The notes under the pieces are model-generated. The model ran no database searches. It was not told the DNA's origin and saw only the letters and a program-made list of their open reading frames with translations. Positions 45,245-54,025 of a stretch of 64,000 bases of DNA are shown piece after piece (position 1 is the stretch's first letter; each line of letters begins with the position of its first letter). The stretch is taken from the NCBI RefSeq assembly GCF_007827555.1, contig NZ_VISS01000025.1, forward strand, positions 1 through 64,000, in the 5' to 3' direction. A program made the translations under genes and the position numbers. This DNA comes from Aeribacillus composti. Lineage in GTDB: Bacteria > Bacillota > Bacilli > Bacillales > Aeribacillaceae.

Positions 45245-46339
45245 TTACCGTTCCAGAGCCCGTTCCGCCTTGCCCAGCCGCCTTATATGCTTGATTCCGA
45301 GGGAAGTAATGAAAATCAACTGATAGAAAAGGTTCAGGAATAACAACAACGGCGCAGGCTGTAAAAAGAATAAAAGAACGTCTTCAAACGGCCTTGTGAA
45401 TATGATAGCTGACCACAAAAAAATGAAATACGTATATAAAATCCAAATAAAGATATGAAAGGCAATCCGCACAAAAGCATAGAAGGAAAGCAAATTAATT
45501 TTCAATTTCTTTAGTTGATCTATTGCATTTTTCCACAAATTCGGCTGATTCAATAGATCAACGATCATCCAGTAGCCGTCTCCAGGAAGCAGCGGGAAAA
45601 TCGCAAACAGCATTCTAAACATATGAACAATAAGAAAGGACCAAATCCATGGTGAAAGCTGTGCAAAGCATAAGCCGATCACTGATGTTAATCCGCATAC
45701 AATCAAATCTGCCGTAAAGCCCGCGATGTTGATCCGCATGCGCTGCCATTTTGATAGCTTCCAAGCTTCATTGCAAACAATGCTAAATAACGGGACAGGC
45801 CCGGACCATTGAACAGAAATGGAAATGTTCCCTGTACGCGGCATTGTTAATAAGTGCCCAAGCTCATGGATGAGGACTGAAAATGTTAAAACTCCGGCGA
45901 TGATCCATTGACCTTTTAGATCAGTGACGAGAAAAAATGGAGTGTTGATCATGAACAAAACGGTGCTGATGATCGAAATCAAAACAGCACCTGCGGTAAT
46001 CCAGTTAAACCATTTACGCTCCAGCCAAGGATTGTAATAGGTTATGAGCGGCTTTTGATCCGGCTCAAAATCAGATTGTTTTTCTTCAATAAGGGAAAAG
46101 GCTGCATCCTTATCGATGCCTAACTTTTCAAGAAATAGTAAAATTTCCTTCTCCGATACTTCCATTTTATCTGCAATAGAAGATATAGGCTCTTTGTTTG
46201 CCAACTGCTCCAACAATTTTTTTGAATAGTTATCTATTTGCAATAAAAGTCCATCCGGTCGTTCAATCCAGTACCGATCTTCTTTTATCTTTCCTATTTT
46301 GTATACTAACGGTTTTTGAAATGACTGTGAGTAATTCAC
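45245..46339 (-). CDS. M50-type membrane metalloprotease-like protein with RRE-like N-terminal domain (graspetide locus)
   Basis: The 364-aa protein has two parts. Residues 1-95 resemble a PqqD-type RiPP recognition element (YWIERPDGLLLQID, then helices and LEKLGI). Residues 110-364 form a multi-span membrane domain of the putative peptide zinc metallopeptidase type (YydH-like), with the zinc motif HELGH near residue 201 and a later D-G-Y-W ligand region (LLPGDGYWMIVD). It is third in the operon after the precursor and ATP-grasp ligase. Likely role: recognition and cleavage or export-linked processing of the modified peptide. GTG start after GGAGAGGGAG. Confidence 0.75.
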   Translation of the reverse strand: MNYSQSFQKPLVYKIGKIKEDRYWIERPDGLLLQIDNYSKKLLEQLANKEPISSIADKMEVSEKEILLFLEKLGIDKDAAFSLIEEKQSDFEPDQKPLITYYNPWLERKWFNWITAGAVLISIISTVLFMINTPFFLVTDLKGQWIIAGVLTFSVLIHELGHLLTMPRTGNISISVQWSGPVPLFSIVCNEAWKLSKWQRMRINIAGFTADLIVCGLTSVIGLCFAQLSPWIWSFLIVHMFRMLFAIFPLLPGDGYWMIVDLLNQPNLWKNAIDQLKKLKINLLSFYAFVRIAFHIFIWILYTYFIFLWSAIIFTRPFEDVLLFFLQPAPLLLFLNLFYQLIFITSLGIKHIRRLGKAERALER

Positions 46340-46359
46340 AAATACTCCCTCTCCAAACG

Positions 46360-47322
46360 TCAGTTTCTCACTTTCAGTTTATTTTCCTCTTTAAGAATGG
46401 CTTGTTGGATCAAGTATGAAGCCAGCTGGGAAACAATTGAAACAGGGGCAACCCGATCGAATCCTTCGAACATTGGGCTTGGATTACATTCAATGCATAT
46501 AACAGAACCGTCTGGACGTAGTTTTAAATCAATTCCGCTGAAAATAAGCCCTAATGTTTCGCATGCCTCTATACATAACTGAGCGATCTCTGGCGTTATC
46601 TCAAAGGGTTTGACTTGATGGGCGCCTTCACGATAATCAATTCCTTCTCCCTCAATGATAAATGATGCGATGACTTTTCCGTCCAGGACAAATACACGTA
46701 CATCCTGGCCTTGTATGTATTCTTGGAATTGCACCGGTGCTGTGCTCAATGCTTCTAATCTTTCAGGTTTTTTATCTTCCTCTGTCAATAGACGGCACAA
46801 TGCTCCTCCAGCAACAGGTTTATAGATGACATCGCAGTTATGGCTGAATTCCAAAACTTTTTCCGGATTGCTGGTTACTAACGTTTTAGGAACGGGAATA
46901 CCTGCTCTTCTTAGACACTCAAGGTGATAAGGCTTTGCAAAATGAATGAGCAGTGTATCAACAGGATTGACGATGAGTCTGCCGAAGTAAGAGGAAGATT
47001 TTAACCAAGACAGCCAAGCAGCATATCTCTCCCGCTCCGCCGCATATGCCAAAAATCCATTCTCCTTGATTTGTTCCTTTATTTGAGAAGTATCGAATGC
47101 AGGAGTAGGAACAAATAATGCTCTCAAAAAGTAAACGTTCGTTTCCGATAAATCACGGTTTTCATAATGGCTGTCTTCACCGCCAAAGCTTAAGGGGTAG
47201 GGGACATCCGGCGAATTATCTAAAATGAATGCTTGGGCGCCTTGTCGAACCAATTCCTTTTGTAAATAAAGACAATGCCTTTCAAATTGTGAACCGATAA
47301 TACCAACAGATACTTCCGCCAT
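46360..47322 (-). CDS. ATP-grasp ligase, graspetide (omega-ester peptide) maturase
   Basis: The 320-aa enzyme is a RimK/MvdD-like ATP-grasp ligase: the N-terminal pre-grasp domain, HCD-type DVIYKPVAGG for ATP binding near residue 165, VQFQEYIQGQDVRV, and the metal-ligand GIDLKLRPDGSVICIECNPSP at the C-terminus. Such enzymes install side-chain ester or amide links between Thr/Ser/Lys and Asp/Glu in graspetide precursors. The gene lies 91 bp downstream of a precursor with three TTxxxxEE repeats, so the likely reaction is Thr-Glu ester formation. Ribosome site GGAGGTG. Confidence 0.85.
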   Translation of the reverse strand: MAEVSVGIIGSQFERHCLYLQKELVRQGAQAFILDNSPDVPYPLSFGGEDSHYENRDLSETNVYFLRALFVPTPAFDTSQIKEQIKENGFLAYAAERERYAAWLSWLKSSSYFGRLIVNPVDTLLIHFAKPYHLECLRRAGIPVPKTLVTSNPEKVLEFSHNCDVIYKPVAGGALCRLLTEEDKKPERLEALSTAPVQFQEYIQGQDVRVFVLDGKVIASFIIEGEGIDYREGAHQVKPFEITPEIAQLCIEACETLGLIFSGIDLKLRPDGSVICIECNPSPMFEGFDRVAPVSIVSQLASYLIQQAILKEENKLKVRN

Positions 47323-47413
47323 TTCGCACCTCCGATGAAATAAATGAGAATTTTCCGAATTTTATCGCCCCAGAAAACATTCTCTGGGGCGCTTGTCCAA
47401 CTTTTAACAAAAC

Positions 47414-47617
47414 CTATTTTATAAAACCGCCTTCTTCGCCAAGTGCATATGTGGTAACAATTGGTCCGCCCTCTTCCCCGATAGCTTGAGTTGTATATCC
47501 TCCTTCTTCGCCTAAAGCTAACGTTGTGGCATATCCCGGATCCACAATAGGGCTTACAAATAACGGAGAGCTAGATTGCCTTACTTCCAATTCTTCAATA
47601 AACAATTTCTTTTTCAT
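47414..47617 (-). CDS. graspetide precursor peptide with three TTxxxxEE core repeats (plesiocin-type)
   Basis: The 67-aa peptide has a basic, hydrophobic leader (MKKKLFIEELEVRQ) and a core with three near-identical blocks: TTLALGEE at 31-38, TTQAIGEE at 42-49 and TTYALGEE at 55-62, each followed by GG. TTxxxxEE is the motif of plesiocin-group graspetides, where an ATP-grasp enzyme links the two Thr to the two Glu by esters to make small hairpins, often protease inhibitors. Strong ribosome site AGGAGG. It is directly followed by the ATP-grasp gene. Precursor identity is well supported; bioactivity is not known. Confidence 0.88.
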   Translation of the reverse strand: MKKKLFIEELEVRQSSSPLFVSPIVDPGYATTLALGEEGGYTTQAIGEEGGPIVTTYALGEEGGFIK

Positions 47618-47677
47618 TTTTGATTCCTCCTATTCAAAATATTAAAAAATTTTCTGTTTAAAAATAACATATTTACC

Positions 47678-47697
47678 TTTATCTTCCTATAGATAAA
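47678..47697. promoter_or_regulatory. inverted repeat in the graspetide promoter region
   Basis: TTTATCT and AGATAAA are 7-bp complements separated by six bases, about 60-80 bp upstream of the precursor start. It could bind the response regulator encoded next door. Otherwise 47,618-47,955 is A+T-rich spacer. Confidence 0.35.
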
Positions 47698-47955
47698 ATG
47701 TCCTATTCTGAATAGTGCTTAAGAATGAAATTGAGAGAACAAATAGGTCTTTTTGCTAAATCCTCCACCTGGAAAAGTCAAGTTTATACATTTCGGCTTT
47801 AAAAAATAAGAGAATCACTATGTTTGATAGACACTCTCACACACGGTACAGCGGTTTTGTTGTTTAAAGCGCAATTGAGTTCAGACACAATATCTATGTC
47901 TTGAATACCTACATGCTGGAATGTAGGCTTCCGGTTTGAACAAAATATATCGATT

Positions 47956-48561
47956 TTAAATAGTTTTTAATAGTCCCAGTTTTATTCCTTTTACCACTGC
48001 ACCAACTCTTGAGTACACATTCAGCTTTTTAATAATTGATGAAACATGGTGTTCGACCGTTCTTCTGCTTACCATCAAAATATCACTGATCTCTGCGTTC
48101 GTTTTATCTTCAGAAATCAGCTTTAAAATTTCTAACTCAGTTTTGGTTAAATAGTGATTCTGATATTCTATTTTTTTTCTAGGAATGATATTGTTGCCCA
48201 AAAAACTTTGTCTGATCGCATTTGCAAGTTCTGTAGCAGAGTTTTCCTTCGTAATGAACGCATAAGCACCGGCATGATAAGATGCGTCAATATATTCATC
48301 ATCGTTATAAGCTGATAATATGACAATCTTCAGATTCGGATAGCTTTCGATTAATTTCTTTGTCAACTCAATTCCATTGTAGCCTTTCATTCTTATGTCC
48401 ATTACCACAACATCCGGATGATTTTTTGATATTGCTGCATTGATGCCGGCAGGGTCGCAAATGGTATTTACAACTTCAAGATCTGATTCGTGTTCTAATA
48501 ATTGTTTGATTCCTAACAAGACTAGTAAGTGATCATCTACCAGTAGTACTTTAATTTTCAT
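47956..48561 (-). CDS. NarL/FixJ-family response regulator, orphan
   Basis: A 201-aa two-domain regulator. The receiver domain has the acidic pair DD near residue 8, the phospho-acceptor Asp in VVVMDIRMKG, the conserved Thr/Ser region ILSAYND and Lys in ITKEN. The C-terminal LuxR-type HTH is LTKTELEILKLISEDKTNAEISDIL, written here only as its key region ELEIL...NAEIS. No histidine kinase is encoded in the window. Its position between the two peptide loci suggests it controls one or both. ATG chosen five bases after AGGATGA. Confidence 0.85.
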   Translation of the reverse strand: MKIKVLLVDDHLLVLLGIKQLLEHESDLEVVNTICDPAGINAAISKNHPDVVVMDIRMKGYNGIELTKKLIESYPNLKIVILSAYNDDEYIDASYHAGAYAFITKENSATELANAIRQSFLGNNIIPRKKIEYQNHYLTKTELEILKLISEDKTNAEISDILMVSRRTVEHHVSSIIKKLNVYSRVGAVVKGIKLGLLKTI

Positions 48562-49438
48562 TTCAATCATCCTAATCTCGGCAAAGTTATCAGGAAGTTA
48601 CAATGCCCAGTTCTGACTGCATTTAAGCGTAGCCATCTTCTTCGAAGATTTTAGATCGTCACTCACCCTAATTGATTTTTTCGGAAAACTCAATATAAAC
48701 ACCCTTTTATTTTTAAAGCATTTTATAAGTCTAAAAAATATTGAAGAGAACAGATGTGAGAATAATTCACAAAATTTCCATTAAAAAAATTTCAATTAGA
48801 ACAGAATGTATTTAGACTAGCTTCACTAAAATCAGATGTACATTGGCACCAGCATAAACAATTAGCGATTATAGACTAAAAGCGTATACACATCTCGAAA
48901 AAAATAATCTTCGTTTCCAAATCATTTTCCTCTAAAGGCGCAACAGTTTAAAGATGCCTTTTTTCAAGCTTAGAGCTAAACAAGTGTTTTTTTCAAAAAC
49001 TCATTTACTTTTCCGTTAACTGTCCGTCTGTTTTTCATATATACACAAGTGAGAGAACACATCCAAATCCAATCTTTTCTTTTGCGAATGCAAAGTTCAG
49101 TGAATCCTATCGATTCTCGCTTTTTATCCCTCCTTCAACTAGTATTTATAGTAAAAATTTTACACTAAATGACAGTTTTTTTCATTGTTTTTTCTAAAAA
49201 TAGGTATTTTCCACATCATTTTTTGTGGAAAATACCGATGTTTTTTTAGAAGATTTGTAATATATTTTGAATTAAGAAGAATAAATTGTAAATTCTACCA
49301 AAAATATATCAATTCTTCTCTTCTCTCTAAAACTTTAAACAACAAGCCGGAGCATTGTGATCATATGAAATATTGACATTGTTTTTTAGCAAATAAATAT
49401 CGAAAACTCATTAAATTATGTAAGCAGGTGATTTGATA
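48562..49438. other. intergenic region between the two RiPP loci
   Basis: About 870 bp of very A+T-rich DNA without a supported gene. It must contain the promoters of the divergent response regulator and the circular-bacteriocin operon. The only clear structure is the hairpin at 49,202-49,247. Confidence 0.5.
49202..49247. terminator. strong hairpin terminator
   Basis: GGTATTTTCCACA and TGTGGAAAATACC are perfect 13-bp complements with an 8-base loop, followed by GATGTTTTTTT on the plus strand and a T-rich run on the other. Lying 190 bp upstream of the bacteriocin operon, it may insulate it or act as an attenuator. Confidence 0.7.
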
Positions 49439-50119
49439 ATGCGTCTTGAAGAGCAAGAGCAATTGGTAAGAAACCCTAGTCATGTTTTTATCAAAAGGAT
49501 ATTTTATCCATTTAAAATCATTTATTCGCCGCAAAAAACTTTATTGAACATACATAATGAAAAAAAACTAGGAATACTAGCTACTTTGACATTAGTTATA
49601 TTGTTTGCCGCAATAAGTATTGTTATAAGTCAAAATTTATTGGAATCCGAATATATAGCAGATCTTTTAGGAAACAATCCATCACAATCGTTTAAAAATG
49701 CTCTTACTATTTTTGCCGCAATTATGCAAGTCTTCTTATTTTTCGTTAATATTCTTTTACTTACAGCCTTAATAAAAATAGTTCTCTCCATCGTAAAATT
49801 GAAAGTAAAATTCAGGGAATTATTGAGATTTGTCATCATCGCTCAATCCCCTGTTGTTTTGGGGCTCGGTATAAAATACGTGTTATCTGATCCGTCTCAA
49901 TATCATATTCCTGTCACCAGCTTGGCCTACCTATTTTCAGGATTAAACATGAATCAATTTGTGCAAATATTTTTATCGAAAATTGAATTATTTAATTTGT
50001 GGTCATTATTTCTAATTTGTTTAAGCTTAACAATTGTTACAAAGCAGTCTTTAACAAAGATAGTTTCCATATTATTCCCAGTAATAATTATATTTAACAC
50101 ACTAATTGAACTTATTTGA
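49439..50119 (+). CDS. YIP1-like multi-span membrane protein, first gene of circular-bacteriocin operon
   Basis: A 226-aa protein with five or six membrane segments, resembling the Yip1/YIF1 family of bacterial membrane proteins (PFKIIYSPQKTLLNI at the N-terminus is typical). ATG at 49439 with AGCAGGTGAT upstream. Its stop overlaps the ribosome site of the bacteriocin precursor gene. It could contribute to maturation, secretion or immunity; it is not one of the five standard circular-bacteriocin proteins, so its role is open. Confidence 0.7.
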   Translation: MRLEEQEQLVRNPSHVFIKRIFYPFKIIYSPQKTLLNIHNEKKLGILATLTLVILFAAISIVISQNLLESEYIADLLGNNPSQSFKNALTIFAAIMQVFLFFVNILLLTALIKIVLSIVKLKVKFRELLRFVIIAQSPVVLGLGIKYVLSDPSQYHIPVTSLAYLFSGLNMNQFVQIFLSKIELFNLWSLFLICLSLTIVTKQSLTKIVSILFPVIIIFNTLIELI

Positions 50120-50135
50120 AAGGAGGTGAATTATA

Positions 50136-50321
50136 ATGTTGGAACTTGATCTTTTAGTTGCTTATGGCATTAATGAAACTACTGCAAATACTATTGCCGC
50201 ATTTTTGGACGCCGGTTTAGGAATAGCTTCATTCTTGACATTGATAACCGGAGCAGGTCTCACATTAAAAGCCTTGCAGATAGCTCTAAGAGCCGGAGGC
50301 AAAAAAGCTGTAGTAGCATAA
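50136..50321 (+). CDS. circular bacteriocin precursor
   Basis: The 61-aa peptide has a very short leader (MLELD or MLELDL) and a hydrophobic, alanine-rich, helical core (GINETTANTIAAFLDAG, then ITGAGLTLKALQIALRAG) with a basic KKAVVA end. This matches head-to-tail cyclised bacteriocins of the AS-48/circularin/uberolysin type, which fold into four or five helices and permeabilise membranes of other Gram-positives. The ribosome site AAGGAGGTGA is near perfect, as expected for a highly expressed structural gene. The neighbours (SpoIIM/DUF95, large membrane protein, ATPase, tiny immunity protein) complete the standard set. The exact cleavage site is not certain. Confidence 0.87.
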   Translation: MLELDLLVAYGINETTANTIAAFLDAGLGIASFLTLITGAGLTLKALQIALRAGGKKAVVA

Positions 50322-50332
50322 TGTTTTTAGGA

Positions 50333-50366
50333 TAGGATAGAGAGCCGTTAGTCTTTCTCTATCCTA
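50333..50366 (+). terminator. intra-operon hairpin after the bacteriocin gene
   Basis: TAGGATAGAGA and TCTCTATCCTA are perfect 11-bp complements. The hairpin lies 11 bp after the stop of the structural gene and before the maturation genes. It probably acts as a partial terminator or 3' stabiliser so that precursor mRNA exceeds the rest. Confidence 0.7.
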
Positions 50367-50404
50367 CCTTCTATTTAATTTAAGAAAAAGTTAGCGAGTG
50401 AGTG

Positions 50405-50920
50405 ATGTTGAACTATTTTTCCCGTCTACGAAACACTTTTATCCTTTCTGCCATTGTATTTGGTATAGGTTTAATTATTGGGGTCATGATAATTTTTTCG
50501 ACTTCGCCTCAAATGGAGGAGGCAGCTGAGCTCCAAAGAACTTATAAAGCTGGCTGGTACTCAGTGTATTCTATTTTTTTAAATAATATACTTGTTTGTC
50601 TAGTTTTAATGCTGGGTTTATTTACATTTGGGATTCCTACGTTTATTTATTTACTCTTTAATGGCATATCTATCGGAGCAGGTCTAACTCATCTTATTTT
50701 ATCTGATCAACCTTTATTAAATATATTTTTAAAGGTTATACCTCATGGAATATTTGAAATCCCCTTTTTTTTATTAGCAGGAGCTATCGGCTTTTTAGGA
50801 TTTACATTTTATTTTAATAGAAAATATGGGTTGAAATTTTTATTAAAACATGTCGTAATGGTAATTATAGGAATCCTTCTAGCTTCCATTGTAGAGGGAT
50901 TGATTACATTAAATTTATGA
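50405..50920 (+). CDS. SpoIIM/DUF95-family membrane protein of the circular-bacteriocin locus (CirC-like)
   Basis: A 171-aa protein with four or five membrane segments and the DUF95/SpoIIM plan (NNILVCLVLMLGLFTFG, GISIGAGL, HGIFEIP). The HGIFEIP-type motif is the hallmark of the family. DUF95 proteins are conserved in circular-bacteriocin clusters, where they are needed for production and secretion or cyclisation. ATG at 50405; the ribosome site is weak, consistent with lower expression than the precursor. Confidence 0.82.
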   Translation: MLNYFSRLRNTFILSAIVFGIGLIIGVMIIFSTSPQMEEAAELQRTYKAGWYSVYSIFLNNILVCLVLMLGLFTFGIPTFIYLLFNGISIGAGLTHLILSDQPLLNIFLKVIPHGIFEIPFFLLAGAIGFLGFTFYFNRKYGLKFLLKHVVMVIIGILLASIVEGLITLNL

Positions 50921-50935
50921 AAGTCGGGAGTCAAA

Positions 50936-52672
50936 ATGAGAGCAGCATGGATTAAATGGAAGATTTATATAAGATGGAAAAATCAATGGAGTAAATTTTT
51001 AAATAGAAGAGGGTATTCAGGATATATATTTGCGATCATAGCTTTTTTTCTTGATGTCATAGAGGCTATTTTTTATTTTTTTTCTGCATATGCTGTATTA
51101 AAACTGGTAATTATGAATGAATTTTTACATACAGCAACGACAGGTGCGCCATTTTTGGACTTTTTATTGCAAAAAATTTCCCAAATTAACAACAATGTTT
51201 ATATTCTCTGGCAGTTTTATTTTGTATATGTAATAGTTTTCTCTGTTATTGCTGGCATAAAAGCTTCCAAGTGGAATTTAAGCTCAATGGACAAGGAGTG
51301 GCTGTTGTCACATTTTAAATTGAGTTTAAGTAAAGCCAACTCTATGGTTATTTTCGAAACAATCTGCTGGAACATAAGAAGTTTCATCATACATATTTTA
51401 ACATTGCTTTTTAGCTTATCATACGCAATCGGTTTAAACATATCTATGGTAATTGGATTAACACTGCTCAGCTTTTCTTTATATTTGTTTGTCAGCATTG
51501 CTGTCTCTTTTTCGCACACATTTTATGTATACAAGTTTATAATAGAAAAACCTTTCGTAAACAAAGTAGCCAAAATTGTCATATCAAGAATGATCATATT
51601 TTCAATAGGCTATTTTTTCGCTGCAAAGTTTACAGGATGGCTTATTGATATTCCCTTTATTAAAGAAAATCCCACATCCGAGTCATTTGAAAAATGGTCT
51701 AACAAAGGTTGGGAAATTCTGTTTGACAGTGTAACGACGATCAAAATCAATTTAAGCTTTTTTGATATTTTCACTGCTAATTCTCTATATACATATATTG
51801 GCACGATATTGATGTGTATGTTTACTATGGTATTTTACTTGTTATTTATCATTCTTTTTAAAGAAAACCCCAACAGGCGATCAGCGGAGTATTTTGATCG
51901 GCTGCCTTCCCCGTTATTAAAAGTGCCGTTTTTAAAGAAAAAAGCTTTTACGATTCTTTTATTTATTAGATCGAGCTTTTTTCAAAAGAGGCTTCCGTAT
52001 ATGTTTGGCGATTTCGTTTATTGGTTTTCTGTTGGCATATTTAGCGGATTGCTCGCCAATTTAGATGATGAGTACAAAGTGCAGCAATTAGTACTTTCAT
52101 TTTTTATTTTGTACCATATTTATTTTTTGGCGGAACGTCATTATCAGCATTTTATAGGGGGAATGGCCTTAGAAAGTGATGGCACCAATGTCTTAATTTA
52201 TTTAAATGCTGGAAAAAATCTTTGGTATGTATTTAAACAAAAGTTTTTTGTCTACATCATCACGTTAATTCCTTTAATCATAATAGGTGATTTCATTGTT
52301 TATATACTCACTCCCATTTCATTAACTACTATTATATGGTTGCTCTCAATGCAAATTTTAGCTTTAAATGCTTTTGGCGCTTTAAATTATATTTCCAGCG
52401 CCTTCTATCCTCATTTTGAATTTCGAAACGCTGAAGAATTGAATGAATTTGGCGATAAAAAAATGGTCGATTCTATCTTAGATGCAATGTCTTTATTTAT
52501 CATACTTCCTAGTATGACAATCCCCATGGTTTTATTTATCATGGGTTATTTAACTAAATCACAATATTTGTTCATCAATCCTATTTTTCTTGCTATTTAT
52601 CTATTCGGAATGCTCTTTATATCACTTTTATTAGTAAAAAGAAAGCTAAATAAAAAACAATTTATTTATTAG
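50936..52672 (+). CDS. large polytopic membrane protein of the circular-bacteriocin locus (CirB-like)
   Basis: A 578-aa protein with roughly 10-12 hydrophobic segments. It lacks an ATPase or peptidase motif. Size, position before the ABC ATPase and membrane topology match the CirB-type protein of circularin-like clusters, thought to take part in cyclisation and export as the membrane partner of the ATPase. It ends 13 bp before the ATPase start. Sequence conservation in this group is low, so assignment rests mainly on context. Confidence 0.75.
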   Translation: MRAAWIKWKIYIRWKNQWSKFLNRRGYSGYIFAIIAFFLDVIEAIFYFFSAYAVLKLVIMNEFLHTATTGAPFLDFLLQKISQINNNVYILWQFYFVYVIVFSVIAGIKASKWNLSSMDKEWLLSHFKLSLSKANSMVIFETICWNIRSFIIHILTLLFSLSYAIGLNISMVIGLTLLSFSLYLFVSIAVSFSHTFYVYKFIIEKPFVNKVAKIVISRMIIFSIGYFFAAKFTGWLIDIPFIKENPTSESFEKWSNKGWEILFDSVTTIKINLSFFDIFTANSLYTYIGTILMCMFTMVFYLLFIILFKENPNRRSAEYFDRLPSPLLKVPFLKKKAFTILLFIRSSFFQKRLPYMFGDFVYWFSVGIFSGLLANLDDEYKVQQLVLSFFILYHIYFLAERHYQHFIGGMALESDGTNVLIYLNAGKNLWYVFKQKFFVYIITLIPLIIIGDFIVYILTPISLTTIIWLLSMQILALNAFGALNYISSAFYPHFEFRNAEELNEFGDKKMVDSILDAMSLFIILPSMTIPMVLFIMGYLTKSQYLFINPIFLAIYLFGMLFISLLLVKRKLNKKQFIY

Positions 52673-52685
52673 GAGTGAAAATCCA

Positions 52686-53417
52686 GTGGGAGCAGCATCT
52701 TCTGATTATTTATTGAAAGTCCATAATCTGACCAAAATTGAAAATGGGAAAAAAATATTAGATCAAGCAACGTTTGAAATTGCTGAAAATAAAATTGTCG
52801 GATTTCTCGGGCCAAATGGAGCGGGGAAAACCACAACCTTTAGAATTTTATCTGAATTGACCGGCTACGATGATGGAGAAATTTACGTCAATGGTGTAAA
52901 ACTGTCAGATCTGGATCAAAAAGAAATCATGTTACTTCCTGATGCCCCATTATTATTTTCCGTGCTGACCGGAAAAGAATATTTAAAATTCATGAGCGAG
53001 TTATTAAATTTTGATATAGACAGTCCGGAAATTAAAGAAATGCTCCAGTTATTGGGATTATTAAATTCCTTAAATAAGCAAATTTTCAATTATTCGCTTG
53101 GGATGAAAAAGAAACTCAATCTTATTCCATTATTAATGAAAAAACCGAAGCTGCTTTTGCTAGATGAGTATTTATCAGGAATTGACCCTGTCAGTATGAA
53201 AGATATTAAAAACATCTTAATTCAATACGCACAAAATGGATGCAGTATTTTTATGTCTACACACCAACTAGAGGTTTGTGAAAGATGTTGTGATTCAATT
53301 ATTTTAATTTCCAATGGGAAAATATTAAAAAATAATATATCTATTTCCGAGATCAAAGAGACAGCTAGCAGTCTTGAGGAATATTATTTAAATGTATTTT
53401 CAACTGAGGAAGGATGA
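52686..53417 (+). CDS. ABC transporter ATPase of the circular-bacteriocin locus (CirD-like)
   Basis: A 243-aa ATPase with Walker A GPNGAGKTT near residue 45, Q-loop replaced by a short LPDAPLLF region, signature FNYSLGMKKKL (degenerate LSGGQ), Walker B LLLLDEYLSGIDP and switch His in STHQLEV. DEYLSG in place of the usual DEPxxG is a small oddity. GTG start after AGGAGTGA. Its stop overlaps the start of the 55-aa immunity candidate. It powers export or immunity together with the adjacent membrane protein. Confidence 0.85.
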   Translation: MGAASSDYLLKVHNLTKIENGKKILDQATFEIAENKIVGFLGPNGAGKTTTFRILSELTGYDDGEIYVNGVKLSDLDQKEIMLLPDAPLLFSVLTGKEYLKFMSELLNFDIDSPEIKEMLQLLGLLNSLNKQIFNYSLGMKKKLNLIPLLMKKPKLLLLDEYLSGIDPVSMKDIKNILIQYAQNGCSIFMSTHQLEVCERCCDSIILISNGKILKNNISISEIKETASSLEEYYLNVFSTEEG

Positions 53418-53581
53418 GGAATGTGTTCAAATATATTGGGGATATACTTCTCTTTATACTTTTTGCATTTGCCTTTTATTACGCAATTAAGGGATGGAAA
53501 GAAAACCGAAGCGAAAGTATATGGTATCTCATATTTAGTTTATTTATTTTGGGAGGTATCATCGTTAGATTTATATTTTAA
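53414..53581 (+). CDS. 55-aa two-span membrane peptide, candidate bacteriocin immunity protein (CirE-like)
   Basis: An ATG at 53414 overlaps the ATPase stop (ATGA) and opens a 55-codon frame ending TAA at 53581. The peptide starts MRNVFKYIG. It has two hydrophobic segments (about 8-24 and 38-53) joined by a basic loop GWKENRSE, with Arg near the C-terminus. Tiny basic two-span proteins directly after the ATPase are the standard immunity proteins of circular bacteriocins. A longer overlapping frame from 53421 is not credible. Overlap and context give the call; sequence similarity alone would not. Confidence 0.78.
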   Translation: MRNVFKYIGDILLFILFAFAFYYAIKGWKENRSESIWYLIFSLFILGGIIVRFIF

Positions 53582-54025
53582 ATCGCTACCATTGCAAATA
53601 AATCCGATGATTCCACCACACTAACAATGTTCAAAAATGATAAAGTACATAACCCTTGGAAAAGGTGGTTCCTATTCGAAAAGTTACACTTAATCGAACA
53701 ATAAAATGAAGTTCTTATAAAGTTAAGAAAACCATGGGGAAAAATCTTTCATGCACCACCGATCAAACGAAAAACTTTACGTTGAGTGGTAGGTAAGCTA
53801 ACAAGGCTGAATTAGCTAACTGTCTTCCTGGCTGAAAAAGCATACACAGTGGCTCAAAATCAAATCGCAGTATGTTCCCGTCTGCTTCACCTTAATTCAT
53901 TAAGGAGACGATACAAGTCAAGTTTCAATGACTTTCGGGACAATCCCATTGTGGAAAAAGAATCCTTATTTTAGTCATAAATATTCACTATGATTCGGCA
54001 AGGAAATAATACTGTTTTGTTCATA
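53582..54025. other. intergenic region, no gene seen
   Basis: Spacer between the convergent immunity and MFS genes. No credible frame, repeat or strong hairpin was found. Confidence 0.4.

Noticed and set aside
53421-53624. 67-codon open frame after the bacteriocin ATPase
   Set aside because: It overlaps in another frame the better-supported 55-codon gene that is coupled to the ATPase stop, and its composition is not membrane-protein-like.
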